Below, in pieces: positions 16,350-27,084 of a stretch of DNA of 64,000 bases. Source of the stretch: Ensifer adhaerens (lineage in GTDB: Bacteria > Pseudomonadota > Alphaproteobacteria > Rhizobiales > Rhizobiaceae). The stretch spans positions 992,001-1,056,000 of the forward strand of contig NZ_CP015881.1 in assembly GCF_000697965.2 (NCBI RefSeq), in the 5' to 3' direction. Under the pieces are notes generated by a model, which was given only the letters and a program-made list of their open reading frames with translations, was not told where the DNA came from and ran no database searches. The stretch's first letter is position 1, and each line of letters begins with the position of its first letter. A program made the position numbers and the translations under genes.

Positions 16350-18023
16350 ATGGCATTTCCGAAGAACAGCCAATCGGTGCCAAATGAATTGGAACGGATC
16401 AGGCGATATTTCTCTGACCGCCTGCATCAGGATTGCTACATCGTCGGAAACGGCCCCTCTTCTTCGGAGGTGAGGCTCAGCGAAGAAGAAGCCGCCAACT
16501 CAGCCATCTTTCGGGCCAATTGGTTTTTCCTCGAAGAAGAAAAACGATACGGCGACCGGGTTGATGGCTTCTTCTGGTCAGTTGACAACGCCGGCCTTCG
16601 CGAGAACCTCCAGAACATACAACGCCTGGATCGCTACAAGATCAACGCGTTCTTCCAGCCCTTTCAAGCATCTGATCTCCGCGAAAAGGTTATCACCGCC
16701 TCTACCGCAGATCTTATGCCGAACTTCGACCATTGGGCGGTAATCGCGTCAAACCCCACGCTTGCCCGTTTCATGATGGGTCGCCCCCTTCCGACGCAGG
16801 GCATGCAGATGATCGCGTTCGCCGCGATTATGGGTTTCAAGAAGATTCATCTGTCTGGCATCGATCTTTACGCAGATATAGCGAAGCGCTACGCGTGGGA
16901 CGTGCCAGACACCATCCGTGAGCACTTGCAGGAAAAAGATGTAGCAGCTGGATACGAAGCGAAACATAGCCTCGATCTGGATATCAGTTTCCTCCGGGCT
17001 ATCCGCGACCAGTATGAATTTGATCTGATCGGGCTCTCGAAGATGGAAATCATCGCGCCCCATCTGACCCGGACGGAAACGCGGATTGCCGAACCAGCAC
17101 AAGCTGAACCAGACCGCAGCGGCAACATCTACGTCACGCTGGCAGACGGGCGGTATGCGATCGGCGCGATGGCACTCGCCCGCTCCCTGGCCGCCACGTC
17201 CAATGTCCCTCTCCTGGTTCTCCATACCGATCCGTACACACCGCATTTGCTTAAGCATCTACCGAACGTTTCCACGCTGGCTGTGGAGCCGATCGACAAT
17301 CCACATACCCACGGGCAAACCAGGTTCGCCGGGACCTTCACGAAACTGCGCGTCTTCGAGTTGAAGGGTTACGACCGCGTGACCTTTGTCGATGCGGATT
17401 GTGTCGTGCTCAAAAACATCGACGACCTCTTCGATCTTGAAGGGTTCTGGGCCGCGCCCGACTGGGGCACGGATCTGACTCGGGCATTCAACAGCGGTGT
17501 TTTCAGCTTCTCGCCGTCGGACGATATTAGTGAACGAGTGTTTTCGGCGCTCCCGCACAGCCACAGCAATGACGGCGGAGACCAAGGGTTTCTGAACGTC
17601 GTCCTGTCACCAGAGGTCCAGTGGCTGCCGGTTGAATACAACACGCTAAAGCGCCTGCCGGTCTATCACCCGAACATGGTAAACATCAACGATGTGAAGG
17701 TCTTACACTTCGTGGGTGACAACCCATGGGATACCTATCAATTCAAGTCGGAATTCGTTCATCTTGAGAATATCTGGGCGTCCTTCATGGAGAAGGAAGA
17801 CTGGCGGCATGCATTCTGGATGAACAAGGCCTTCATATCCAAGCGTTGGGGCAAAGCGAAGAAGCCACCCCAACCACCAGCAAACTCGAAGAACGATTTT
17901 CAGAAGCGGCTCGACAACTACGATTTCGTCCGCCGCAACGTCGTTAAATGGGGGGACAAGCTCCTTCCCCCGTTGATCTCTAAGCCCATTGACAAGGCAC
18001 TTAAGCGCGTCGGGATACTCTGA
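16350..18023 (+). CDS. Two-domain transferase: GT42 sialyltransferase-like plus GT8 glycogenin-like
   Basis: 557 residues. Residues 25-245 resemble Campylobacter Cst-type GT42 sialyltransferases: CYIVGNGPSSSEV (CMP-sugar loop, residues 29-41), FRANWFFLEEE, PTQGMQMIAFAAIMGFKKI followed by HLSGIDLYAD, and YEAKHSLDLDISFL, which carries the expected catalytic His. Residues 255-480 are a GT8 domain: GNIYVTLADGRYAIGAMALA, RFAGTFTKLRVFELKGYDRV, the metal-binding DAD at 348-350, FNSGVFSFSP, GDQGFLNVVL and a C-terminal VKVLHFVGDNPW. The fusion suggests one protein that adds a CMP-activated acidic sugar and a hexose in turn. Minus-strand NeuA/NeuB-like genes further right could supply the acidic sugar. 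Confidence 0.8.
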   Translation: MAFPKNSQSVPNELERIRRYFSDRLHQDCYIVGNGPSSSEVRLSEEEAANSAIFRANWFFLEEEKRYGDRVDGFFWSVDNAGLRENLQNIQRLDRYKINAFFQPFQASDLREKVITASTADLMPNFDHWAVIASNPTLARFMMGRPLPTQGMQMIAFAAIMGFKKIHLSGIDLYADIAKRYAWDVPDTIREHLQEKDVAAGYEAKHSLDLDISFLRAIRDQYEFDLIGLSKMEIIAPHLTRTETRIAEPAQAEPDRSGNIYVTLADGRYAIGAMALARSLAATSNVPLLVLHTDPYTPHLLKHLPNVSTLAVEPIDNPHTHGQTRFAGTFTKLRVFELKGYDRVTFVDADCVVLKNIDDLFDLEGFWAAPDWGTDLTRAFNSGVFSFSPSDDISERVFSALPHSHSNDGGDQGFLNVVLSPEVQWLPVEYNTLKRLPVYHPNMVNINDVKVLHFVGDNPWDTYQFKSEFVHLENIWASFMEKEDWRHAFWMNKAFISKRWGKAKKPPQPPANSKNDFQKRLDNYDFVRRNVVKWGDKLLPPLISKPIDKALKRVGIL

Positions 18024-18121
18024 TCCGGAGATCACGCATGCGAATTGGCTTCAGTAACGACAATGGGGCGTCAGCAAGCGCGCTGGAGTAGTGACCACTG
18101 CATTGGCTTCGAAGCGTCAAG

Positions 18122-18189
18122 GCCGGCAAAAGCGTCTACTTTGCGACGCTTTGCCGGTCTGATCGCCCCGCTCGCGCGCGGCGATCAGA
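18122..18189. terminator. Two adjacent hairpins downstream of the GT42-GT8 gene
   Basis: CCGGCAAAAGCGTC pairs with GACGCTTTGCCGG at 18123-18156. A second stem, CTGATCGCC with GGCGATCAG, follows immediately. Neither has a good T-run, so termination is only possible; they may belong to the IS remnant beside them. Confidence 0.35.
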
Positions 18190-18294
18190 TCGGCAAGCCA
18201 TCGGCATATTTGGAAATCGCAATCTGGGCCAGAAGCGCTTCCGTCGGAATGCCGGCTTCGATGATGTGTGTGCGGGAGCCGCGGCCTGGATTGC
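18185..18294 (-). pseudogene. IS66-type transposase (TnpC) fragment
   Basis: The minus-strand frame reads IIEAGIPTEALLAQIAISKY followed by ADGLP, the conserved block after the zinc-binding region in IS66 transposases, and then hits a stop. Both sides are lost. It marks the left margin of the IS nest. Confidence 0.65.
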
Positions 18295-18303
18295 GGGTTT
18301 CGG

Positions 18304-18418
18304 TAATTCGCGGACAGGGTTTCCATTAAATCCCGGACAGCGATTTCACTAAATCCGGGACAGCATTTCCGCTAATTCCCGGACAGCGATTCCGGTAAAT
18401 CCCGGACAGTCTTTCGGC
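18304..18418. repeat. Five tandem copies of a 23-bp repeat
   Basis: The unit TAAATCCCGGACAG plus nine more variable bases begins at 18304, 18327, 18350, 18373 and 18396, an exact 23-base period. Copies differ at a few positions. Transposase-binding repeats of this kind occur at the ends of IS21-family elements, and a broken istA of a matching type lies to the right, so this is probably that element's left end. Confidence 0.75.
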
Positions 18419-18567
18419 GATTAAAACATCGACTTTCGCACGCGCCGTTTTGCCATTCTGGACCCCGATTTGAGAGGGGTGCGGGGAATGGCTGTCAGGC
18501 GACATGTAAAACTGGTCCGGTAGCGACACCTAAAACTGGTCCCCCTTTCAGACCTTAGGAGGGACTA

Positions 18568-19866
18568 ATGGACGTTGAGACAGGTACGAAGATCTCCGCG
18601 AGATTGGCGCGGAGAGAAGCGATGCTCGAACCGGACGAGGTGACTGCGATGCTGCGGCTCAAGAAGCTGGGGTGGGGCACGCGGCGGATCGCGGCGGAGC
18701 TGGGATGCTCGCGCACGACGGTACAGCGATACATCGAGACGGGTGGCTGGCGCGGGTATCGGCGAGCCCGCCGGGAAACGCAGCTCTCGAAGCATGAAGC
18801 GTGGGTCCGTGAGCGGTTCTTTCGCCATGGCGGCAATGCTGATGTCGTGCGGCAGGATCTGGCTCGAGAACTCGGCATTGAGGTCAGTCTGCGCACGGTT
18901 GAGCGAGCGGTCGCGGGGTATCGGCAGCAGTTGGCGGCATCGGCTTTAGCGACGATGCGCTTCGAGACACCGCCAGGCCATCAGATACAGATCGATTTTG
19001 GCGAGAAGCGAATGGAGATCGGAGGCGAGAAAGTCCGCGTCTACATCTTCGTGGCAACGCTTGGCTATTCGCGTCGCACATACGCGACGGCGTTTCTCCA
19101 CGACCGTCAGTCTGCCTGGTTCGATGGGATGGAGGCAGCCTTCAGGCATTTTGGCGGTGTCACAAGCGAGGTCCTTCTCGATAATGCTGCGGCATTGGTA
19201 ACACGGCACGACGCGGTGACCCGCGAGGTCGTGTTCAACGATCGGCTGCATGCCTTCTCCCGCTATTGGGACTTCCGTCCTCGCGCATGTGCACCATACC
19301 GGGCTCGTACCAAAGGCAAGGACGAGCGAGGCGTCGGGTATGTGAAGCACAACGCACTTGCCGGACACAGCTTTGACAGCATGGAAGGCCTTCACCTGCA
19401 CCTTGCGTGGTGGATGCGCACGGTTGCCGATCTTCGATGCCATGGCACGACAGGCGAACCACCACTTGAGCGCTTTGTCCGCGACGAAGCTATGACGCTA
19501 CACCCACTAAATGGCAGGCCGCCATTTCGTCAGATCCGAGAACTGCTGCGCAAGGTCCACGCCGATTGCGCCGTTGAGGTCGACACCAACGCCTACTCAG
19601 TCCCGTGGCGGCTCATCGGCGAGATTGTCGAGGTGACGATCAGCGGTGGCCAGGTCCGCGTATTCCATGCTGGTCAGCTTGTCGCGAGCCACGCCGAGTC
19701 ACACGGGCGTCATCGTCGCCTGACGGATCCCGCCCATTTTGTCGGCGTCAGCGGCTTCGGCATGCCTGTCAAGCAAGCCGCGCAGGCCGATCCGCCCGCT
19801 CCCAAGCTGCCCGAACTTCTTCGCCCACTGTCGGAATATGAGCGGTTGATCGGAGGGCAATGGTGA
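18568..19866 (+). CDS. istA: IS21-family transposase IstA (element A)
   Basis: 432 residues, complete. An N-terminal helix-turn-helix (WGTRRIAAELGCSRTTVQRY) is followed by the DDE integrase core with IQIDFGEKRM, VLLDNAAALV and a Glu in the KGKDERGVGYVKHN region, then the C-terminal beta-domain. AGGAGGG precedes the ATG. It overlaps istB by seven bases. Confidence 0.93.
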   Translation: MDVETGTKISARLARREAMLEPDEVTAMLRLKKLGWGTRRIAAELGCSRTTVQRYIETGGWRGYRRARRETQLSKHEAWVRERFFRHGGNADVVRQDLARELGIEVSLRTVERAVAGYRQQLAASALATMRFETPPGHQIQIDFGEKRMEIGGEKVRVYIFVATLGYSRRTYATAFLHDRQSAWFDGMEAAFRHFGGVTSEVLLDNAAALVTRHDAVTREVVFNDRLHAFSRYWDFRPRACAPYRARTKGKDERGVGYVKHNALAGHSFDSMEGLHLHLAWWMRTVADLRCHGTTGEPPLERFVRDEAMTLHPLNGRPPFRQIRELLRKVHADCAVEVDTNAYSVPWRLIGEIVEVTISGGQVRVFHAGQLVASHAESHGRHRRLTDPAHFVGVSGFGMPVKQAAQADPPAPKLPELLRPLSEYERLIGGQW

Positions 19867-20654
19867 TGGCAGTTGATCACGACACGCTGATCGGCTGGCT
19901 GAGCCGGCTGAAGCTCACCGCCATCCGCGACCAGCTCGACAACCTTCTTGACGAAGCCTCGCGCGCGGATCTCACCATTCGCGAGACGCTCGCATTCCTG
20001 TGCGAACGCGAGATTGCAAGGAAGGACGAGAGACGCATCATCATGGCGATGAAGATCGCGCATTTCCCGCATGCACGAGATCTCGAGGGATTTGATTTCG
20101 AGGCGCAGCCCAGTGTCGATCCGCAACAGATACGAGAACTCGCCACCGCCCGTTGGGTGGCAAATGGTGATGCCTTGCTGCTGCTCGGTCCACCTGGCGT
20201 TGGGAAGTCCCATCTCGCGATTGCGCTTGGAAGAGAGGTCATCCGTCAAAACTACACGGTGTTGTTCACAACGGCGCAGGCATTGGTCGCAACGCTCGTG
20301 AGAGCACATGGCGAAGGACGCCTGGAAGAACGACTTGGGTTTCTCGCCAAGCCCAAGCTGCTCATCATCGACGAGCTTGGCTATCTTCCACTCGAGCCCA
20401 ATGCAGCCCACTTATTTTTCCAGCTCGTATCGAGGCGCTACGAGCGGGGTGCAATGCTCGTCACCTCCAACCGCAGTGTCGGAGAATGGGGAACAGTGTT
20501 CGGCGACCCCGTCGTGGCAACTGCTATCCTTGATCGGTTGCTGCATCACAGCCACGTCATCACAATCCGTGGCGACAGCTACAGGCTACGAGAAAAGCGC
20601 CGTAGCGGGCTTCTACAGAAGTCCACGACGGCAGCCGGTATGGAGAGTAACTAA
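19860..20654 (+). CDS. istB: IS21-family helper ATPase IstB (element A)
   Basis: 264 residues with Walker A LLGPPGVGKSHLA, Walker B LLIIDELGYLPL and sensor-type VTSNRSVGEW. IstB is the AAA+ target-selection protein that activates IstA. The gene is intact and overlaps the end of istA. Confidence 0.93.
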   Translation: MVMAVDHDTLIGWLSRLKLTAIRDQLDNLLDEASRADLTIRETLAFLCEREIARKDERRIIMAMKIAHFPHARDLEGFDFEAQPSVDPQQIRELATARWVANGDALLLLGPPGVGKSHLAIALGREVIRQNYTVLFTTAQALVATLVRAHGEGRLEERLGFLAKPKLLIIDELGYLPLEPNAAHLFFQLVSRRYERGAMLVTSNRSVGEWGTVFGDPVVATAILDRLLHHSHVITIRGDSYRLREKRRSGLLQKSTTAAGMESN

Positions 20655-20715
20655 ACACCCTTGGCGGACCAGATTTGCGTGTCGCCTAAGGACCAGTTCA
20701 CGATGACGCTTGATA

Positions 20716-20780
20716 ATGGCGAGACGGAAGCAGGCGAGACTTACTGACGTGAAGGACATTCGATCGATATTGCGACTGAC
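20716..20780 (+). pseudogene. Start of istA of host element D, first fragment
   Basis: The frame opens MARRKQARLTDVKDIRSILR and is cut at 20780 by element B. It continues at 24753-24778 and again at 32704. Joining the pieces after removing one copy of each target duplication gives ILRLTHEQGLSVRAISERLK, a proper IstA helix-turn-helix, which confirms the two insertions. Confidence 0.88.
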
Positions 20781-20830
20781 TATAGCGCGGCGATCAGGAT
20801 GAGACGGCGGCGACAATCTGGATGAGACTC

Positions 20831-21134
20831 TTATGTCGCGGTCGGGATGAAAGTATCATGCTGATTGTCGCTGGCAAGAGTCTCGTCGTGTTCTGATTGC
20901 CGCTCCGCGACAATCTGGGAAGCACTTTTAATTGTCGCGAAGGCGGTAGGTCTGCCGCGCTGGCGTTTGGCTTCCATGGCGGAACGTCGCCGATAGCTTT
21001 CGACGTTCATTTCGAAGATCGTTGCGTGATGAACAAGTCGGTCCACCGCCGCAAGCGTCATGGCCGGGTCCGGAAAGACGCGGTTCCATTCCCCGAAGGG
21101 CTGATTGGCGGTGATCATGATGGAACGCCGCTCA
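20831..21134 (-). pseudogene. istB: istB of element B, C-terminal part
   Basis: Reads RRSIMITANQPFGEWNRVFP followed by the AVDRLVHHATIFEMNVESYR segment, the sensor and C-terminal parts of IstB. It joins perfectly to the N-terminal part at 22454 once the IS3 element and one copy of GCTCA are removed (restoring SARYERRSIMIT). Confidence 0.9.
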
Positions 21135-21207
21135 TGAACTGCCCCCACTTTCGACCGGACACTCAGCATAAGCAGGAAGGCTCAAGCACAGGCTTGAGGA
21201 TAGGCTT

Positions 21208-21597
21208 ATGTCTAACGAGTTTCGACAGGTTGACCTGATGATCGGTGACGTCCGGCGGCGGCGCTGGACAACGGAACGCAAACTGCAGATCATCGAGGAG
21301 AGCTATGCCCCAGGGGAGACGGTTTCCTCTGCGGCTCGGCGGCATGGAGTTGCGCCAAACCTTCTCTATCGCTGGCGTCGGCTCTTGAGCGAGGGAGGTG
21401 CGGTGGCAGTGGACTCCGACGAGCCGGTAATCGGCAATTCTGAGGTGAGGAAGCTGGATGATCGAGTGCGCGAGCTTGAGCGCATTCTCGGACGCAAGAC
21501 GCTGGAGAACGAGATTCTTCGCGAAGCCCTTTCCAAAGCCCAGTCAAAAAAACCGATATCGCGGCCGATATTGTTGCCGAAGGGCGGTTCCCGATGA
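21208..21597 (+). CDS. IS3-family OrfA (element 1)
   Basis: 129 residues with a helix-turn-helix (ETVSSAARRHGVAPNLLYRW) and a leucine-zipper-like helix (VRELERILGRKTLENEIL). It provides DNA binding for the transposase. It contains the A7 slippery tract near its end and overlaps orfB by four bases. Confidence 0.92.
   Translation: MSNEFRQVDLMIGDVRRRRWTTERKLQIIEESYAPGETVSSAARRHGVAPNLLYRWRRLLSEGGAVAVDSDEPVIGNSEVRKLDDRVRELERILGRKTLENEILREALSKAQSKKPISRPILLPKGGSR
21546..21552 (+). promoter_or_regulatory. Probable programmed -1 frameshift site (A7)
   Basis: Seven consecutive A bases lie in OrfA 16 codons before its stop. The -1 frame is open from here through the orfB ATG and reads KKTDIAADIVAEGRFPMKAV, so slippage would make the OrfAB transposase used by IS3-family elements. 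Confidence 0.7.
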
Positions 21598-22421
21598 AGG
21601 CGGTGGCGGAGGCCTTACACGTGTCGCGTTCTAATCTCTCCGAACGTCTGAAGGGCAAGTCCAAGCCTCGCGGACCCTACCTCAAAGCGGACGATGCCGA
21701 GCTGCTGCCTGCCATTCGCAAGCTGGTGGATGCCAGGCCAACTTATGGCTATCGGCGGATCGCTGCCCTTCTCAACAGGCAGCGGCGGGCCGCCGATCAG
21801 CCGGTCGTCAACCGCAAGCGGGTCCACCGCATCATGGCCAACCACGCCATGATCCTTGAGAAGCACACCGCCGTGCGCAAGGGCCGCGTCCACGACGGCA
21901 AGGTCATGGTGATGCGGTCGAACCTTCGTTGGTGCTCCGATGGCCTGGAGTTCACCTGCTGGAATGGCGAGGTGGTCCGCCTTGCTTTCATCATCGACGC
22001 GTTTGATCGAGAGATCATCTCGTGGGCGGCCGTCGCCAATGCCGGGATCTCCGGTTCTGACGTCCGCGATATGATGTTGGAAGCAGTCGAGAAACGCTTC
22101 GGTGGCACGCGTGCCCCACATGCCATCGAACATCTGTCCGATAACGGCAGCGCCTACACAGCAAAGGAAACCAGGCTGTTTGCTCAGGCCCTCAATCTGG
22201 TCCCTTGCTTCACGCCGGTCGCCAGCCCTCAATCAAACGGTATGTCGGAGGCTTTCGTCAAAACCCTGAAACGCGACTACATACGCATCTCACCCATTCC
22301 CGACGCCGACACAGCGCTCCGGAACATCGATGGATGGATCGAGGATTACAACGAAATCCATCCGCATTCAGCGCTGAAAATGGCATCCCCAAGGGAATTC
22401 ATCAAAGCATTGTCTCAATAG
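21594..22421 (+). CDS. IS3-family OrfB transposase (element 1)
   Basis: 275 residues with the HTH_21 part (TYGYRRIAALLNRQ) and the DDE core: RWCSDGLEFTCWNGEVV, FIIDAFDREIISW, HLSDNGSAYTA and QSNGMSEAFVKTLKRDY. It resembles the IS2 subgroup. Probably translated mainly as a frameshift fusion with OrfA. Confidence 0.92.
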   Translation: MKAVAEALHVSRSNLSERLKGKSKPRGPYLKADDAELLPAIRKLVDARPTYGYRRIAALLNRQRRAADQPVVNRKRVHRIMANHAMILEKHTAVRKGRVHDGKVMVMRSNLRWCSDGLEFTCWNGEVVRLAFIIDAFDREIISWAAVANAGISGSDVRDMMLEAVEKRFGGTRAPHAIEHLSDNGSAYTAKETRLFAQALNLVPCFTPVASPQSNGMSEAFVKTLKRDYIRISPIPDADTALRNIDGWIEDYNEIHPHSALKMASPREFIKALSQ

Positions 22422-22453
22422 CTGACTTGTCCGGCGAAATGGGGGGCACTCCA

Positions 22454-24613
<2,160 letters not shown>

Positions 24614-24856
24614 TCATGAGACGCCTAAAAATTGCGCCGCGGCGGGAGTGTAACTCCGGTCGGGCTACGCCCTCCCTTCGTCACACCCCCGCCGCCGAGT
24701 CTCATCCTGATTGACGCTGAATCTCACCTTGATTGCCGCCGCGCAGACTGACGCACGAACAGGGGCTTTCGGTTCGTGGTACCCCTCCGGTGAGGGCCGC
24801 CTTGCTGAGTTAGGCTGAAGGCTGCAAGTCCTAGTGCAAACACTAGGGGTAGTCCT

Positions 24857-25252
24857 ATGACGAAGCATCAGATTGAGGTCATTACGTCGGTCGAGCGGCG
24901 TCGGCGCTGGTCCCGGGAGGAGAAGGAGCGCCTGATCGCGGCGACGCTTGAGTCAGGGGCAAGTGTTTCAGAGATCGCCCACTCGGCCGGCATCCATGTG
25001 AGTCAGCTCTTCCGCTGGCGCAAGGAGCTCTGCCAAATCTCCGCTCCGCCCGTGCCGCAACTCATTCCGGTGGAGATCGTCGAAGCGCTGCCTGCGCCGG
25101 CGATCCCGACCGAGCCGCCGCCGGTCTCCCGCTCGCGCAAGAAAGCAAGCATGGTGATGATCGAGCTTGGCGGTGGCCGTCGCCTGCGGGTCGAGAGCGA
25201 CATCGATACCGAAGCCTTGGCCCGGATCCTCGATGTTCTGGAGCGGCGATGA
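24857..25252 (+). CDS. tnpA: IS66-family accessory protein TnpA
   Basis: 131 residues with a helix-turn-helix (SVSEIAHSAGIHVSQLFRW) and the conserved C-terminal ELGGGRRLRVESDIDTEALA. In IS66 elements TnpA and TnpB are needed beside TnpC for transposition. It overlaps tnpB by four bases. Confidence 0.92.
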   Translation: MTKHQIEVITSVERRRRWSREEKERLIAATLESGASVSEIAHSAGIHVSQLFRWRKELCQISAPPVPQLIPVEIVEALPAPAIPTEPPPVSRSRKKASMVMIELGGGRRLRVESDIDTEALARILDVLERR

Positions 25253-25596
25253 TCCCGGTCCCGAGCGGTGTGAAGGTCTGGCTGGCGACAGGCTATACCG
25301 ACATGCGCAGAGGCTTTCCCGGCCTGTCGCTGATGGTGCAGGAGACGTTGAAGCGCGATCCGATGAGCGGCCATCTCTTCGTCTTCCGGGGCCGGAGCGG
25401 CGGCCTGATCAAGGTGATCTGGCACGACGGCCAAGGTGCCTGCCTGTTCACGAAGAAGCTCGAGCGCGGGCGGTTCATATGGCCATCCGCGGCCGACGGC
25501 ACGGTGGTGATCACGCCCGCGCAGCTCGGCTATTTGCTCGAAGGCATCGACTGGCGAATGCCGCAAAAAACCTGGCGTCCGACGTCGGCGGGATGA
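25249..25596 (+). CDS. tnpB: IS66-family accessory protein TnpB
   Basis: 115 residues with the signature VKVWLATGYTDMRRGFPGLS, DPMSGHLFVFRG and KLERGRFIWP of the IS66 Orf2 family. Complete, coupled to tnpA. Confidence 0.94.
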   Translation: MIPVPSGVKVWLATGYTDMRRGFPGLSLMVQETLKRDPMSGHLFVFRGRSGGLIKVIWHDGQGACLFTKKLERGRFIWPSAADGTVVITPAQLGYLLEGIDWRMPQKTWRPTSAG

Positions 25597-25641
25597 GCAA
25601 AACCGCTGGCACGGCGGGAGCGAATATGATTCCATCCCGCC

Positions 25642-27051
25642 ATGACCGATGCGGCCGATCAGCTTCCCGACGACCTTGCCAGTGCGCACGCGATGATCCT
25701 CGCCGAGCGTGCGGCCCGCCGTGAAGCCGAGGCGCTCGCTGCTCGCGCCCAGGCCGTGAACTCGCATTCGGATGCACTGATCGCCCGGCTCAGGCTGGAG
25801 ATTGAGAAGCTGAAGCGCGACATCCATGGCAGCCGCTCGGAGCGTAAAGCCCGGCTTCTCGAACAGATGGAGCTGCAGCTCGAGGAACTGGAAGCGGACG
25901 CCGGCGAAGACGAACTGGCGGCGGAGATGGCGGCACGCTCCTCGGCGGTCAGGGCCTTCGAGCGCAAGCGTCCATCTCGCAAGCCTTTTCCAGAGCATCT
26001 GCCGCGCGAGCGCGTCGTCATTGCCGCACCCGCGAACTGCCCGTGCTGCGGCTCGGCCAAACTGGCGAAGCTGGGTGAGGATATCACCGAGACGCTGGAG
26101 GTAATCCCGCGTCAGTGGAAGGTGATCCAGACCGTGCGGGAGAAGTTTACCTGCCGCGCATGCGAGAAGATCACCCAGCCGCCGGCACCCTTCCATGTGA
26201 CGCCGCGCGGCTTTGCCGGGCCGAACCTCTTGGCAATGATCCTGTTTGAGAAGTTCGGTCAACATCAGCCGCTGAACCGGCAGAGTGAGCGCTATGCCCG
26301 CGAGGGCATCGACCTCAGCCTCTCGACGCTCGCCGACCAGGTCGGGGCCTGCGCCGTGGCGCTGAAGCCGCTGCATGGGCTGATCGAGGCGCATGTACTG
26401 ACCGCCGAGCGTCTGCATGGCGATGACACCACCGTGCCGATCCTCGCCAAAGGCAAGACCGACACGGGACGCATCTGGACCTATGTCAGGGATGACCGGC
26501 CGTTCGGTGGGCAGTCGCCGCCGGCGGCGCTCTACTATGCCTCGCGCGATCGGCGACAGGAGCACCCCGAGCGTCATCTCAAGAGCTTCACCGGCATTCT
26601 GCAGGCCGACGCCTATGGCGGCTACAATCCGCTGTTTAAGGTGGATCGTGATCCTGGTCCGTTGACCCAGGCACTGTGTTGGGCGCATTCGCGGCGCAAG
26701 TTCTTCGTGCTTGCCGACATCGCCACCAACGCCAAACGCGGAAAGCATGCTGCCGCGATCTCGCCGGTTGCCCTCGAGGCGGTCAAGCGCATCGACGCGC
26801 TGTTCGACATCGAGCGCGACATCAACGGACTTTTGGCCAACGACCGGCTGCAACGACGTCAGCAGGACAGCCGTCCGCTCGTTGATGAGCTTGAGGTCTG
26901 GCTTCGATCTGAGCGAACAAAGCTGTCGCGCAGTTCACCGGTCGCCGAGCCGATCGATTACATGCTGAAGCGCTGGGACGGCTTCACATCCTTCCTCGGC
27001 GATGGCCGGATCTGCCTCACCAACAACGCCGCCGAACGGGCGTTGCGCGGC
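25642..27051 (+). pseudogene. tnpC: IS66 transposase TnpC, N-terminal 470 codons
   Basis: Has the coiled coil and leucine-rich N-terminus, the zinc-binding region (NCPCCGSAKLAKL...FTCRACEKI), and the DDE core (LHGDDTTVPILAKGK, ILQADAYGGYNPL, RICLTNNAAERALRG). After ALRG the frame leaves the family: here the serine-recombinase element begins. The missing end is found at 32140-32367. Translation would run on into foreign sequence to 27333. Confidence 0.92.
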
Positions 27052-27084
27052 TTCGCCGGACCTGAGTCATTGTGCACTCCCTCT

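Larger units (their letters stand above)
18505..20702 (+). mobile_element. IS21-family element A (istA-istB)
   Basis: Both ends carry paired, inverted copies of an AACTGGTCC motif about 24 bases apart (left near 18510 and 18534; right near 20667 and 20691), with a shared GCGACAC between the copies. It lies just upstream of the broken istA that starts at 20716. The exact end base and target duplication could not be settled. Confidence 0.75.
21135..22453 (+). mobile_element. IS3-family element 1 (1319 bp), inserted in istB of element B
   Basis: It begins TGAACTGCCCCC and ends as the inverted TGGAGTGCCCCC, imperfect IS3-type terminal repeats with TG/CA tips. It is flanked by a 5-base duplication GCTCA (21130-21134 and 22454-22458), the length expected of the IS2 subgroup. 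Contains orfA and orfB; both look intact. Confidence 0.93.

Noticed and set aside
18304..18418. Possible CRISPR array
   Set aside because: The units follow each other directly without spacers and no cas genes are present; IS21 end repeats explain them better.
25003..26853. 616-codon minus-strand frame opposite IS66 tnpA-tnpC
   Set aside because: Antisense shadow across three known transposition genes.
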